The notes beneath the pieces are model-generated. The model was not told where the DNA came from. It was given only the letters and a program-made list of their open reading frames with translations, and ran no database searches. A DNA stretch of 64,000 nt, from NCBI RefSeq assembly GCF_014931275.1, contig NZ_CP063110.1:790001-854000 (forward strand), in the 5' to 3' direction. The translations under genes and the position numbers were made by a program. This document shows, piece by piece, positions 19,114 through 33,460 of this stretch (positions are counted from its first letter, which is position 1; the number at the start of each line of letters is the position of its first letter). This stretch comes from Haemophilus parainfluenzae. Its GTDB lineage: Bacteria > Pseudomonadota > Gammaproteobacteria > Enterobacterales > Pasteurellaceae.

Positions 19114-20139
19114 ATGCAAAGTTTACAGCCTTTTCATACCTTCAATATTCCAGCAAATGCGCGTGAAATCATTGAAGCCACATCGATTGAACAAATCCAA
19201 CAAGCTTGGCAAAAAGCACAAGCTGAAAATCTACCTGTCTTATTTTTAGGACAAGGCAGCAATATGCTGTTTTTAGACGATTTCCAAGGTGTTGTAATTG
19301 TTAACCGTTTATCGGGTATTCAACATACAGAAGATAGTGATTACCATTATTTGCATGTTAATGGTGGCGAAAATTGGCATCAGTTAGTGGAATGGTCACT
19401 CTCTCAAGGGATTGACGGCTTAGAAAATCTCGCACTCATTCCCGGCTGTGCCGGCTCAGCGCCGATTCAAAATATTGGTGCGTATGGCGTAGAATTTAAA
19501 GATGTGTGTGATTATGTGGATGTGCTGAATCTTAACACGGGCGAACAATTCCGCTTACAGGCTAACGAATGTGAATTTGGTTATCGTGAAAGTATTTTCA
19601 AACATCGCTATGCGCAAGGTTATGTGATTACAGCGGTTGGATTGAAATTAGCCAAAAATTGGCAACCGATTTTAAAATATGGCTCATTAGTGAATTTTGA
19701 TCCTCAAACTGTAACGGCAAAACAAGTGTTTGATGAAGTGTGCCATATTCGCCGTAGTAAATTGCCCGATCCAAAAGAATTTGGCAACGCGGGCAGTTTC
19801 TTCAAAAATCCTGTGGTGAGCGCCGAGCAATTTGCGAAAATTCAAAAACAGGTCGAAAATCTACCGCACTTTCCACAATCGGATGGCTCTGTGAAACTTG
19901 CAGCAGGTTGGTTAATCGATCAATGCCATTTAAAAGGTTTTCAAATCGGTGGTGCGGCTGTTCATCAACAACAAGCTTTAGTGCTGATTAATAAAGGTAA
20001 TGCTACTGGGCAGGATGTTGTTAAGTTAGCACATCATATCCGTCAAACCGTGGCAGATAAATTTGGTGTGTATTTACAGCCTGAGGTGCGCTTTATGGGC
20101 GCAAAGGGCGAAGTGAATTCAGAGCAAGCTATTAGTTAA
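19114..20139 (+). CDS. murB: UDP-N-acetylenolpyruvoylglucosamine reductase
   Basis: This 341-residue FAD enzyme makes UDP-N-acetylmuramate in peptidoglycan synthesis. It has the flavin-binding [10 protein letters not shown] and [15 protein letters not shown], and the catalytic Ser/Glu region in [10 protein letters not shown] and QPEVRFMG. This is the type I (E. coli) form. It starts 9 bases after narQ, an arrangement also known in H. influenzae. Confidence 0.97.
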   Translation: MQSLQPFHTFNIPANAREIIEATSIEQIQQAWQKAQAENLPVLFLGQGSNMLFLDDFQGVVIVNRLSGIQHTEDSDYHYLHVNGGENWHQLVEWSLSQGIDGLENLALIPGCAGSAPIQNIGAYGVEFKDVCDYVDVLNLNTGEQFRLQANECEFGYRESIFKHRYAQGYVITAVGLKLAKNWQPILKYGSLVNFDPQTVTAKQVFDEVCHIRRSKLPDPKEFGNAGSFFKNPVVSAEQFAKIQKQVENLPHFPQSDGSVKLAAGWLIDQCHLKGFQIGGAAVHQQQALVLINKGNATGQDVVKLAHHIRQTVADKFGVYLQPEVRFMGAKGEVNSEQAIS

Positions 20140-20158
20140 TTTATAGAGGAAAGCAATC

Positions 20159-20470
20159 ATGAACTTTAAAGACATTTTAGAGACTTTACCAAGCATTGAG
20201 CATCTAACAGGTCTGGATGTTTTAAACGGTGAAACCGTGATTCATCATATTCCTGCAGCACCAGGCAAGCTTGGCTCACTTCGTCTTTATAATGCACTAG
20301 CTGAAAAATTTAACGGAAAATTAGACCGCACTTCAGCGCAGCAAGGCATTGAATGGTTTGCTGAACACGTTGAAGATGCGAAACAAAATCCTGGAAAACA
20401 CCCGAATATTGATTTATTGTTTAAAGTGGTGGCAGAGGATGTAGTTTATTCGCTTGTGCCATTAAACTAA
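20159..20470 (+). CDS. DUF2322 family protein
   Basis: This 103-residue soluble protein has no signal peptide. Its sequence pattern (LPSIEHLTGLDVLNG, PGKLGSLRLYNALA, GKHPNIDLLF) fits DUF2322, a small family of unknown function in Pasteurellaceae and Neisseriaceae. It lies 19 bases after murB with an AGAGGAAAG ribosome-binding site and probably ends the narQ-murB transcript. Confidence 0.7.
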   Translation: MNFKDILETLPSIEHLTGLDVLNGETVIHHIPAAPGKLGSLRLYNALAEKFNGKLDRTSAQQGIEWFAEHVEDAKQNPGKHPNIDLLFKVVAEDVVYSLVPLN

Positions 20471-20516
20471 TTTGGAAAATTTTCAGTGATTAATTTGAAC
20501 TTTTAATCGTTAAAAA

Positions 20517-20545
20517 CTGTCAAATGAAACAAATTGAGGTATAAT
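20517..20545 (+). promoter_or_regulatory. Putative sigma-70 promoter of rpoH
   Basis: CTGTCA (4/6), a 17-base spacer and TATAAT precede rpoH by about 70 bases. Confidence 0.6.
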
Positions 20546-20555
20546 GACAACAGTT

Positions 20556-20598
20556 GTTATACAATAACAAATAAGTAATGAGTCGGGGCCTAGCTCCG
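20556..20598 (+). other. Structured leader of rpoH
   Basis: Two inverted repeats lie between the promoter and the start codon. One is an AT-rich dyad with 7-bp arms (TTGTTAT / ATAACAA). The other is a short GC-rich stem CGGGGC / GCTCCG at 20584-20598, about 10 bases before the GAGGAG ribosome-binding site. A role in translational control is only a suggestion. Confidence 0.4.
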
Positions 20599-20616
20599 CA
20601 TGCTGTGAGGAGAAGA

Positions 20617-21459
20617 ATGAATAAAGAAACTCAAATGATGTTAGTACCTCAAGGTAGCATCGAAGGTTATATTCGAGCAGCAAACGAATATCCGATGCTG
20701 ACTGCAGAGGAAGAAAAAAGCTTAGCAGAACGTTTGTATTATGAAGGTGATATTGAAGCAGCGAAAAAGTTAGTTTTATCACACTTACGTTTTGTTATTC
20801 ATGTTGCGCGTGGTTATTCAGGTTATGGATTACCGCAAGCAGATTTAATTCAAGAAGGTAATATTGGATTAATGAAAGCGGTAAAACGTTTTAATCCGGA
20901 AGTGGGTGTTCGCCTTGTGTCCTTTGCGGTGCATTGGATCAAAGCAGAAATCCATGAATATGTCCTTCGCAACTGGCGTATTGTGAAAGTCGCGACCACG
21001 AAAGCACAACGTAAATTGTTCTTTAACCTACGTAAAACTAAACAACGTTTAGGTTGGTTCAATGAAAACGAAGTGGATATGGTGGCGAATGAGCTTGGTG
21101 TGTCAAAAGAAGATGTCATCGAAATGGAATCCCGTATGACAGGGGCTGATGTCGGCTTTGATTTGCCAACAGACGATGATGACGAAGCTTATGCACCATC
21201 TTTATATTTAGAAGATAAAAGCTCAAACTTTGCGGCAGAACTTGAAAGCGAAAACTTTGAAGAACAAGCAACAGAAAAGTTAGGTACAGCCTTAGCCAAT
21301 CTTGACGAACGTAGCCAAGATATTATCAAAGCGCGTTGGTTAGATGATGATAAAGCCACCCTTCATGATCTTGCAGCAAAATATAATGTTTCTGCAGAAC
21401 GTATTCGTCAGCTTGAAGCAAACGCACTGAAAAAACTTAAAAGTGCGGTTGATTTCTAA
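20617..21459 (+). CDS. rpoH: RNA polymerase sigma factor sigma-32
   Basis: This 280-residue heat-shock sigma factor has sigma region 2 with [20 protein letters not shown] and the RpoH box [10 protein letters not shown] that distinguishes it from RpoD and RpoS. It also has a region 4 helix-turn-helix [20 protein letters not shown] at 20617 follows GAGGAG; the in-frame start at 20578 would add 13 non-conserved residues. An exact USS lies in the last codons. It directs transcription of chaperone and protease genes. Confidence 0.96.
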   Translation: MNKETQMMLVPQGSIEGYIRAANEYPMLTAEEEKSLAERLYYEGDIEAAKKLVLSHLRFVIHVARGYSGYGLPQADLIQEGNIGLMKAVKRFNPEVGVRLVSFAVHWIKAEIHEYVLRNWRIVKVATTKAQRKLFFNLRKTKQRLGWFNENEVDMVANELGVSKEDVIEMESRMTGADVGFDLPTDDDDEAYAPSLYLEDKSSNFAAELESENFEEQATEKLGTALANLDERSQDIIKARWLDDDKATLHDLAAKYNVSAERIRQLEANALKKLKSAVDF

Positions 21460-21470
21460 GCCATTTTGAT

Positions 21471-21505
21471 AAAAAAAACCTGTCGATTATCGACAGGTTT
21501 TTTTA
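21471..21505. terminator. Terminator between rpoH and plsY
   Basis: An AAAACCTGTCGA / TCGACAGGTTTT stem with a 3-base loop and flanking A and T runs serves both convergent genes. Confidence 0.92.
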
Positions 21506-21506
21506 T

Positions 21507-22106
21507 TTATTTCTTTTTGGATTTTCCCCACATTTTATCTTCTTGGCCTCGCCATAAGCGCTGAATATTGTCGTGGTGACGATAAATCAGCAAACAGCAA
21601 ACTAAGGCAACGGGGAAGGTAAATTCCGGTTTAAGCCACCAAACATAAAATGGCACGAGAAGTGCCGTAATGACCGCACTTAATGAAGAATAACGACTAA
21701 TTAAGAAGACTAACAACCATGTACCTAGCGTTGAGCCAGCTACGCCCCAAGAGATGGGTGCAATGGCACCGAATGCAGTCGCTACACCTTTCCCGCCTTT
21801 AAACTGAAAGAAAATAGGGAAGATATGTCCTAAACACGCACCCAAGGCAACCATGCCTAATTCAAATTGCGTGAGCCCTAAATAATACCCCGCCCAAATA
21901 GGTAACATCCCTTTTAAAATATCGCAAATTAATACCGCAAGCGCCGCCCAACGTCCGCCAATACGTAATACATTGGTCGCACCAGGATTATGAGATCCGT
22001 TTTTTCTTGGGTCAGGCAAGCCTGCTACCTTACAAATCAAAATTGCACTGGAGATCGAACCCAGTAAATAAGCAAAAATCATATAAAAAAGGGCAAATAG
22101 GCTCAT
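21507..22106 (-). CDS. plsY: Acyl-phosphate glycerol-3-phosphate acyltransferase
   Basis: This 199-residue inner-membrane enzyme acylates glycerol-3-phosphate using acyl phosphate in the first step of phospholipid synthesis. Motif 1 [11 protein letters not shown], motif 2 [12 protein letters not shown] and motif 3 [18 protein letters not shown] are all present. ATG at 22106 has GGAG upstream. It is divergent from folB. Confidence 0.96.
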   Translation of the reverse strand: MSLFALFYMIFAYLLGSISSAILICKVAGLPDPRKNGSHNPGATNVLRIGGRWAALAVLICDILKGMLPIWAGYYLGLTQFELGMVALGACLGHIFPIFFQFKGGKGVATAFGAIAPISWGVAGSTLGTWLLVFLISRYSSLSAVITALLVPFYVWWLKPEFTFPVALVCCLLIYRHHDNIQRLWRGQEDKMWGKSKKK

Positions 22107-22203
22107 TTTGTGCTCCACAATCTTGATTGTATTTGAAAAACTTGTTCGTTATTTTAACCAAACTTGATAGCATAAGCCCACTATATTTTTACAGGAATGA
22201 GAG

Positions 22204-22560
22204 ATGGATCGTATTTTTATTGAAGAATTAGTCGTCTTCGCACAAATTGGCGCGTATGACTGGGAGCAACAAATTAAACAAAAGCTCATTTTTGATTTGG
22301 AAATGGCATGGGATTGTCAAAAAGCCGCAGAAACAGATGATGTGCAATACTGCCTTAATTATGCAGAAGTGAGCCAATTTATTTTAGATTATGTCCAAGC
22401 TAAGCCATTTTTATTGATTGAGCGAGTAGCTTATGAAGTAGCAGAACAATTACAACAACGTTTTGGGATTTCATGGCTACGCCTCAAATTAAGCAAACCT
22501 AAAGCGGTTGCCCAAGCAAATAATGTCGGAATTATTGTAGAGCGCGGTGAGTTGAAATAA
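22204..22560 (+). CDS. folB: Dihydroneopterin aldolase
   Basis: This 118-residue folate-pathway enzyme converts 7,8-dihydroneopterin to 6-hydroxymethyl-dihydropterin and glycolaldehyde. It has the conserved opening DRIFIEELVVFAQIGAYDWEQ, the YAEVS segment, LIERVAYEVAEQL and the C-terminal KPKAV. The length is typical. Confidence 0.95.
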   Translation: MDRIFIEELVVFAQIGAYDWEQQIKQKLIFDLEMAWDCQKAAETDDVQYCLNYAEVSQFILDYVQAKPFLLIERVAYEVAEQLQQRFGISWLRLKLSKPKAVAQANNVGIIVERGELK

Positions 22561-22570
22561 TCGCTGAAAA

Positions 22571-22616
22571 TTGACCGCACTTTGGAAATATCAAACCAAA
22601 GTGCGGTTAATTTTTT
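22571..22616. terminator. Inverted-USS terminator, folB / CDF exporter
   Basis: Two exact USS copies in inverted orientation (near 22574 and 22598) form a stem of at least 12 bp followed by a T-run. The stop codon of the convergent CDF gene lies at its edge. Confidence 0.88.
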
Positions 22617-23226
22617 AAGTGTTTTTTAATGCCAAGCGAAATGCTCCAATTCCGCTTTTTAGCACAAGAATACTCAATATCATACTTGCCAATGGGTCAA
22701 TCCATAACCATCCAAGTAAATAGGCGCTTAGCCCCGAAAGAATAGCAATAATGGAACTGAATAAATCGGTGAGTACATGGAGATAAGCCGCTTTGATATT
22801 GAGATTATCATGATCGCTGTTCAACATGATCTTTGCAACGAAAAGATTCACCAATAATCCGAGAGAGGCAACCCCAAGCATCGGTAATGCCATCATCTCG
22901 ATGGGATTTTGCCAGCGTTGGATGGCTTCAACTAAAATCATCAGTGCCACAACAATCAATGAACCACTATTAAGTAGGGCAATGTATCGTTGTTTTTGAG
23001 CGGATAGAAACAACGCTAACAAGGCTAAAAATAACGATAAACTATCATTTGCCATGTGCCCCGCATCAGCCATGAGTGCCAAACTGTTAAACCAATAGCC
23101 TCCAACAAATTCGACAACCATAAAGCCCGTAATGATGGCAAAACTGAACGCTAAGATTTTTTTATCCTGTGGAATATGCTCATGAGATGAATGGTCATGA
23201 TGTTCATGGGAATGGTGGACGGACAT
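22615..23226 (-). CDS. Short cation diffusion facilitator (Zn/Cd exporter-like)
   Basis: This 203-residue protein has a His-rich cytoplasmic N-terminus (residues 1-20, many HxH) and six membrane segments. It has the CDF metal-site motifs DAGHMANDS in TM2 and HVLTDLFSS in TM5. CDF proteins exchange protons for Zn, Cd or Co at the inner membrane. It stops right after TM6 and lacks the cytoplasmic ferredoxin-like domain of about 90 residues found in ZitB or CzcD. ATG at 23226 follows a MerR-type promoter; the upstream in-frame start overlaps that promoter and is rejected. Confidence 0.85.
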   Translation of the reverse strand: MSVHHSHEHHDHSSHEHIPQDKKILAFSFAIITGFMVVEFVGGYWFNSLALMADAGHMANDSLSLFLALLALFLSAQKQRYIALLNSGSLIVVALMILVEAIQRWQNPIEMMALPMLGVASLGLLVNLFVAKIMLNSDHDNLNIKAAYLHVLTDLFSSIIAILSGLSAYLLGWLWIDPLASMILSILVLKSGIGAFRLALKNT

Positions 23227-23263
23227 AATGCTCCTTATTGTGTCTTTGATTAACTTGGGATAA

Positions 23264-23294
23264 AGTATAAAGTCCGTAGTAACTACAAGGTCAA
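23264..23294 (-). promoter_or_regulatory. MerR-type promoter and operator of the CDF gene
   Basis: On the minus strand TTGACC and TATACT are separated by 19 bases, the overlong spacing that MerR-family activators correct by bending DNA. The spacer holds the dyad GTAG-TAA-CTAC centred at 23281. The MerR gene starts 18 bases away on the other strand. Confidence 0.8.
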
Positions 23295-23311
23295 GGCTTA
23301 ATTTTAACAAG

Positions 23312-23695
23312 ATGAAGATTCATGAACTCAGCAAACAAAGCGGTATTCATTTAGAAACCATTCGCTATTATGAAAAAATGGGCTTAATGCCGGAACCCAA
23401 GCGGCTGGCAAATGGTTATCGGGATTATGATGAAGCCAGTTTGAAGCAATTAAAATTTATTAAAACCTGCCGGGCATTAGATTTTAGCTTGGCCGAAATT
23501 AAATTTTTTAATGAGATGAAAACGCAGCAATCTCAACATTGTGAAGTGGATAGTATGTTGGCAAAACATTTGGTTTCAGTCGAAGAAAAAATTGCCGAAC
23601 TGACTGAAATTAAACATTTCCTACAAAGTTTAATTACCGAAGATGATCATCAAGCTGCTGATTGTAAAGCCATGGCCCAATTAAAAGCCTATTAA
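23312..23695 (+). CDS. MerR family metal-responsive regulator
   Basis: This 127-residue protein has an N-terminal winged helix-turn-helix (IHELSKQSGIHLETIRYYEKMGLM), the wing RLANGYRDYDE, and a long coiled-coil dimerisation helix to about residue 110. Cys in SQHCEVDS and in the C-terminal ADCKAMAQ are candidate metal ligands, as in CadR/PbrR/ZntR regulators. It is divergent from the CDF exporter across a MerR-type promoter, so it very likely controls that gene. The metal is not certain. Confidence 0.88.
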   Translation: MKIHELSKQSGIHLETIRYYEKMGLMPEPKRLANGYRDYDEASLKQLKFIKTCRALDFSLAEIKFFNEMKTQQSQHCEVDSMLAKHLVSVEEKIAELTEIKHFLQSLITEDDHQAADCKAMAQLKAY

Positions 23696-23714
23696 GTGCG
23701 GTCTAAAAAATATC

Positions 23715-23741
23715 AAAAATCCGCACGTTGATGTGCGGATT
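23715..23741 (-). terminator. Terminator of the ABC-nnrS operon
   Basis: A 9-bp stem AATCCGCAC / GTGCGGATT with a 6-base loop lies just after the nnrS stop, with a short T-run on the minus strand. Confidence 0.75.
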
Positions 23742-23746
23742 GGTCA

Positions 23747-24844
23747 TTATTCCGGATCATCCGTAAACGCGTTGTTTCGGAATATCGGCACAAAGGTTGC
23801 GAGATAAAGCACAAACACAATGGCAATTAAAATAGCCGGAACCGTGATAAAAAATAGCTCGTCCACATACATTAAACAAGCTCGGGAAAGTGCCGCCGTG
23901 AAAAGACAAAGCACGGCCAGGTGACAGAGTTTTGGGTAATCCAGTTTCGTAAAGCCACTATGCCATAATCCCGCGGTGAGCCAAATCATCATCATACTGC
24001 CGAGAATGCCGCCAAGTGTCACCATGTGTAACGGATCGGCAGTAGGTTCATCAAGTAATTTATTTATGCCAATCCACAAATAGCCAATCGCGGCGAACAA
24101 TTGAAGGAAATAATAAGTGCGTACGTAATGTTTACGTAGCAGTTCGTGATGATGTAATTCGCGTAACTTGGCAAGCAAAATAAAGCCAACGGCAAAGGCT
24201 GTAAACGCGGCTGTTTGCGCAGGCAACCAAAGCTCTGCTGCGGTATGAAGTAATAAAAATGTAATCGCGATATTTTTATACACGACATTCGGGATAAATA
24301 CAGGATCTTTCAATGTACTTTCTTTCAGTGCCTCTGCACCTAAGAGTATGCTGACTCGAATCGATACAAACATCACTGCCGCCATATTTAAATGCACCTG
24401 TGCCCGCAATAATTTCAGACTATCAGTCATGGCGTAAGCTGTCTGACAAACCGTAAATGCAGCAAGTAACATCAGTAAAGTAAAATTGTCGGTATTGCGA
24501 TCCAACCAAAACAGCCAAGCACAAAAGAGTAACAACGCGAGCCAATAAGCCGCCATTAAAAACGAGGCGGTTTGCGGGGAAAATGGCAATAACATCAATC
24601 CTGCAAGCAAGAGCACTGCTAATATTGTCGCAATAGGTTTTAAATTACCTTTGTAATTTGTCCATTCGAGCATGGAAGCCGTCAGAAAACCGCCGTATGC
24701 GGCTGGTAGCATAAATTCTAAGAAAATTTTGCGGTGTAGGATGAGATCATCGGGACTGATGAAAAAGCTCAAGGCCCCCACAATCGCAAGAATAGCAGCC
24801 CCAACAAAAAAAGGTCGCATCGGATGGGTAAAGAAATTATTCAT
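23747..24844 (-). CDS. nnrS: NnrS family haem/copper membrane protein
   Basis: This 365-residue polytopic protein has about 12 membrane segments and several conserved His residues. It begins HPMRPFFVGAA and has MLEWTNYKG, LRAQVHLNMAA, RELHHHELLRKHYVRTYY and MVTLGGILGSMMM, all typical of NnrS. NnrS proteins are linked to nitric oxide and nitrosative stress in denitrifiers and Vibrio. It is the last gene of a four-gene operon and overlaps the ATPase gene by 8 bases. Why it is tied to an ABC importer is unclear. Confidence 0.88.
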   Translation of the reverse strand: MNNFFTHPMRPFFVGAAILAIVGALSFFISPDDLILHRKIFLEFMLPAAYGGFLTASMLEWTNYKGNLKPIATILAVLLLAGLMLLPFSPQTASFLMAAYWLALLLFCAWLFWLDRNTDNFTLLMLLAAFTVCQTAYAMTDSLKLLRAQVHLNMAAVMFVSIRVSILLGAEALKESTLKDPVFIPNVVYKNIAITFLLLHTAAELWLPAQTAAFTAFAVGFILLAKLRELHHHELLRKHYVRTYYFLQLFAAIGYLWIGINKLLDEPTADPLHMVTLGGILGSMMMIWLTAGLWHSGFTKLDYPKLCHLAVLCLFTAALSRACLMYVDELFFITVPAILIAIVFVLYLATFVPIFRNNAFTDDPE

Positions 24845-25529
24845 AATAATGGATTCCTTGAAATTCGCGTGCGACTACGGTTTCTTCAAAGGCTGAATTG
24901 CGTTCGGATAATGGCGTTGGCAAGGTAATCACATTTTGTACATCCATCCCTTTTGGAGAAAGCTGCATAATCTCTCGGCTTAATCGAGCTGCTTCAAAAC
25001 GATCGTGCGTCACTAAAATACAGGCCATGCCTTGTTGCTCAATTTTTTCCACTAACATAGTGGCTAAAATATCACGTAAATCGCGATCTAAACCGACAAA
25101 AGGTTCGTCCAATAAGGCTAAATCACAGCCACATAGCAATAGACGCAAAAATGCCACGCGTTTTGCCATACCGCCTGATAATTCGGTCGGATATTTATTC
25201 AAATCCCCCGAAGAAAGCCCGATCTTTTCTGCCAGCGCAATGATTTCATTTTCATTCGGATTATCCATAAAAATGGCGATATTCTGCATGGCTGTAAGAT
25301 TTTCTAATAGACGATTTTCTTGAAACAGAAACCCTGTTTTACGGAATGTATTATGGATTTCGCCCGATTTTGGTGTTTCTAAACCTGAAATTAAACGCAG
25401 TACAGTCGTTTTGCCACAGCCACTAGGGCCGAATAAAGTTTTCACTTCGCCCGGTTGTAAATCCATACTGAAATCGCGCACGATGGGATCGCGGAGAATT
25501 TCAAAACGCACATTCTTTAAGCTTAGCAT
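24837..25529 (-). CDS. ABC transporter ATP-binding protein
   Basis: This 230-residue ATPase has Walker A GPSGCGKTT, signature LSGGMAKR, Walker B LALLDEP and the H-loop VTHDR. It is closest in form to the SsuB/TauB/NrtD group. It would power the importer formed by the adjacent permease and binding protein. ATG at 25529 overlaps the permease stop (TAATG). Confidence 0.92.
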   Translation of the reverse strand: MLSLKNVRFEILRDPIVRDFSMDLQPGEVKTLFGPSGCGKTTVLRLISGLETPKSGEIHNTFRKTGFLFQENRLLENLTAMQNIAIFMDNPNENEIIALAEKIGLSSGDLNKYPTELSGGMAKRVAFLRLLLCGCDLALLDEPFVGLDRDLRDILATMLVEKIEQQGMACILVTHDRFEAARLSREIMQLSPKGMDVQNVITLPTPLSERNSAFEETVVAREFQGIHYYE

Positions 25530-26326
25530 TATCTTCTCCACGGCATAAACAGGATTTCCAATGGCTTGGTAATCAAATATTCAAAGAGGGAAACAAACAC
25601 AATCACTAACAGCACATAAGCCATGACCGTTGACGTATCTAACATAGCTCTGGCATCGGCGATCTGTGCTCCTACACCCTCATTAGCTCCCAAAAGCTCT
25701 GCCATAATCACGACTTTCACGCCCATAGCCACCGCGACGCCAATGCTGGAAATCACATAGCCTGTGAGATGGGGAATATATAAATAGCGGATTTTTTTCC
25801 ACAATCCGAGTTTGTACGCATCAAACAATTCTTCATGTTGTTTGTTTACACTTGCCATGCCCATGGCGGCACTGGCAAAGGTCAGCGGGGCGACTAATAC
25901 GATAATGGTAAATAGCACACTTGGGTTGCCAAAGCCAAACCAAAATAATGCCATCACGACCCAAATAATTGGCGGCATGGCTAACAAAATCGTAATGACG
26001 GGTTTAAGCAATGCCATAGCCGTTTTAAAGCTGCCCGCAATCAACCCAGCGACTAAGCCTGCGACTAATGCAATGGTAATGCCCACCACAGACCGCCATA
26101 ACGAAATACCGATTTCGTTTTGTTGGAAATGATCGAGCAAATCAAGGGCTTTTTGAAAAACATCCGCGGGAGCAGGCAGCATAAATTCACCAAATATCGC
26201 ACTGCCCCAAGCCCACAAGGCAACCACCATCATCGCCACACTCAAGCCGGTAAAGCCGCTCCAGAGATAGTCGATGATGTAAAACAGGACAGGTTGTGGT
26301 TTACGGATTTTGTCAGTTTTAATCAT
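25529..26326 (-). CDS. ABC transporter permease (SsuC/TauC-type)
   Basis: This 265-residue protein has six membrane segments and the EAA loop EELFDAYKLGLWKKIRYLYIPHL, which docks the ATPase. The family (BPD_transp_1 of the nitrate/sulfonate/taurine group) forms homodimeric channels. It is 21 bases downstream of the binding-protein gene. Confidence 0.92.
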   Translation of the reverse strand: MIKTDKIRKPQPVLFYIIDYLWSGFTGLSVAMMVVALWAWGSAIFGEFMLPAPADVFQKALDLLDHFQQNEIGISLWRSVVGITIALVAGLVAGLIAGSFKTAMALLKPVITILLAMPPIIWVVMALFWFGFGNPSVLFTIIVLVAPLTFASAAMGMASVNKQHEELFDAYKLGLWKKIRYLYIPHLTGYVISSIGVAVAMGVKVVIMAELLGANEGVGAQIADARAMLDTSTVMAYVLLVIVFVSLFEYLITKPLEILFMPWRR

Positions 26327-26347
26327 GTTATGTGATTCTGTTTTAAA

Positions 26348-27325
26348 TTAAGCCAAGAAGAATTTATCATCTGGTAATTTACCACCTAAGAGTTTTGGAT
26401 TGAACTCCATCAAGGTTTCATAGAATTGCATGATTTCATTTTTCAGTTCACTGGCTTTGGTCACCGTTAAGCGCGCACCGTCTAAGCCCATTTCAATAGC
26501 GGCTTCTGGAGCAGGAAGATAATTGGCGCCAATTTCAGCCGCACTTTTACGGTTAGCCATAACCCAGTTTAACGCATCACTTAAATCTTGGTGAAGTAGA
26601 TCAAACTCCGCCTTGTGTGCGTGGAAATATTCTTCGTTAGCAATAATGCCCGCCATTGGAATAAGCGGTTTGGTGTTAAACGCTTGACCCCATTCTTTCA
26701 CTAAATCGAAGCCGCGGACAATCTCCGTACCAACAATTTTAGCTTTCAGCACAACAGCACTCGCCATTGGTTCTGGCAAGATAGCCGCATGGAAATCTTT
26801 AAGCAAGAACAAACCAATCGCCTCAGTTGGTGTGGCCGCATAGGTGATATCCACTTTATTAATATCAATATTCAGTTTTTTCAGTAAAGCTTGCAACACG
26901 ATGTCTGGCATATCGTTTTTAAATGGCACTAGGATTTTTTTACCCACCAATTCTTGCGGTGAAGTAATGGCACCACCTTTACACATTAACTGCGTAATGC
27001 CATTGGTGAGAATATTTACCATACCAACTTGTTGCCCTTGATTACGTAAATTCACGCCCACATTACTTGGGCTCATCATCACCTTAAATTGCCCACTTGC
27101 CACACCCGCACGCAGTTGATCTGGCGAACGCCAAATCTCTAATGCGACATCTGCTTGTTTGGCTAATTTACCTTGTGCTGCTGCCACTGCAATGGTCACA
27201 CTTGGCATCGCTGGTGCGCCATAAATGGTAAATTGTTCTTTTGTTGCCGCAAAGAGAGAAGACGACATACCCGCTGCCGTAAGTGCAGCGCTCATTCTTA
27301 AAAAATCACGTCTATTCATTGTCAT
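26348..27325 (-). CDS. Tat-secreted ABC substrate-binding protein (NMT1/SsuA-like)
   Basis: This 325-residue protein begins MTMNRRDFLRMSAALTAAG, a twin-arginine signal (RRDFLRM) cleaved after SLFA near residue 27. The mature part resembles nitrate/sulfonate/taurine binding proteins (FTIYGAPAMPSVTIAVAAAQGKL at its start). ATG at 27325 follows AAGGAG; an upstream start at 27382 would bury the Tat signal. Tat export suggests folding or cofactor/metal loading before export. The ligand is unknown. It is the first gene of the ABC-nnrS operon. Confidence 0.88.
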   Translation of the reverse strand: MTMNRRDFLRMSAALTAAGMSSSLFAATKEQFTIYGAPAMPSVTIAVAAAQGKLAKQADVALEIWRSPDQLRAGVASGQFKVMMSPSNVGVNLRNQGQQVGMVNILTNGITQLMCKGGAITSPQELVGKKILVPFKNDMPDIVLQALLKKLNIDINKVDITYAATPTEAIGLFLLKDFHAAILPEPMASAVVLKAKIVGTEIVRGFDLVKEWGQAFNTKPLIPMAGIIANEEYFHAHKAEFDLLHQDLSDALNWVMANRKSAAEIGANYLPAPEAAIEMGLDGARLTVTKASELKNEIMQFYETLMEFNPKLLGGKLPDDKFFLA

Positions 27326-27421
27326 GGTTATCTCCTTATAATGAAACAGACCTAATGCCTGTACTTTGATAATAGTTTTCATTTATTATCTTACTACCCG
27401 TGAATAAAGTAAAGAAAGACA

Positions 27422-27478
27422 AAAGTGCGGTCAGATTTTTAGGTGTTTTTAAATTTCTTTAAATTTTGACCGCACTTT
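27422..27478. repeat. Inverted USS pair between divergent genes
   Basis: AAAGTGCGGTCA and its exact complement TGACCGCACTTT are separated by 33 bases. The pair lies between the divergent SBP and YjbR-family genes, so it is not at a gene end. It is probably an uptake-sequence pair rather than a terminator. Confidence 0.7.
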
Positions 27479-27504
27479 GCAATATAAAAGGAACAAACCA
27501 AACT

Positions 27505-27864
27505 ATGCGCCAAGCAAAACAGATAATGGATTACGCGGCGAATCACTATGCCACACAGCCCGAGTACCTTTGGGCAAAGTTTCCGGACTATGCGATCTTG
27601 CGCCACAGCAATGCAAAAGGACAATGGTATGCCCTTATCGGCAAAATCGCTAAAACGAAATTGGGTTTAAAAGAAGAAGGGGAAACGGATTTTATCAATC
27701 TTAAATGTCCTCCTGATATGGTGAGTATTTTGCGACAATCTCCGCCTTTTTTACCTGCCTATCACATGAACAAAACTCACTGGCTGACAATTTTGTTAGA
27801 TCATGGTGTAGAAAGCGAAGAAATTTTTAAATTGCTCGATTGGAGCTATGATTTGACGAAGTAG
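27505..27864 (+). CDS. MmcQ/YjbR family protein
   Basis: This 119-residue protein has the CyaY-like YjbR fold pattern: YLWAKFPDYAILRHSNAKGQWYALIGKI, INLKCPPDM, and PAYHMNKTHWLTILLD near the C-terminus. Family members bind DNA in some structures but the role is unproven. ATG at 27505 has AAAGGA upstream. It is the last conserved gene before the adhesin island. Confidence 0.85.
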   Translation: MRQAKQIMDYAANHYATQPEYLWAKFPDYAILRHSNAKGQWYALIGKIAKTKLGLKEEGETDFINLKCPPDMVSILRQSPPFLPAYHMNKTHWLTILLDHGVESEEIFKLLDWSYDLTK

Positions 27865-33385
<5,521 letters not shown>

Positions 33386-33410
33386 TTTAACTTTCCGTTA
33401 AAATAGATAA

Positions 33411-33436
33411 AAACCCAGCTTCGGCTGGGTTTTTAT
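33411..33436 (+). terminator. Adhesin terminator
   Basis: AAACCCAGC, TTCG tetraloop and GCTGGGTTT, followed by T, lie 26 bases after the adhesin stop. Confidence 0.92.
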
Positions 33437-33460
33437 ATTTAAAAATAGACATATAAAATA

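Noticed and set aside
22615..23226. CDF gene as a pseudogene
   Set aside because: All six membrane segments and both metal motifs are intact, and a dedicated MerR-type promoter is present; shortness alone is not decay.
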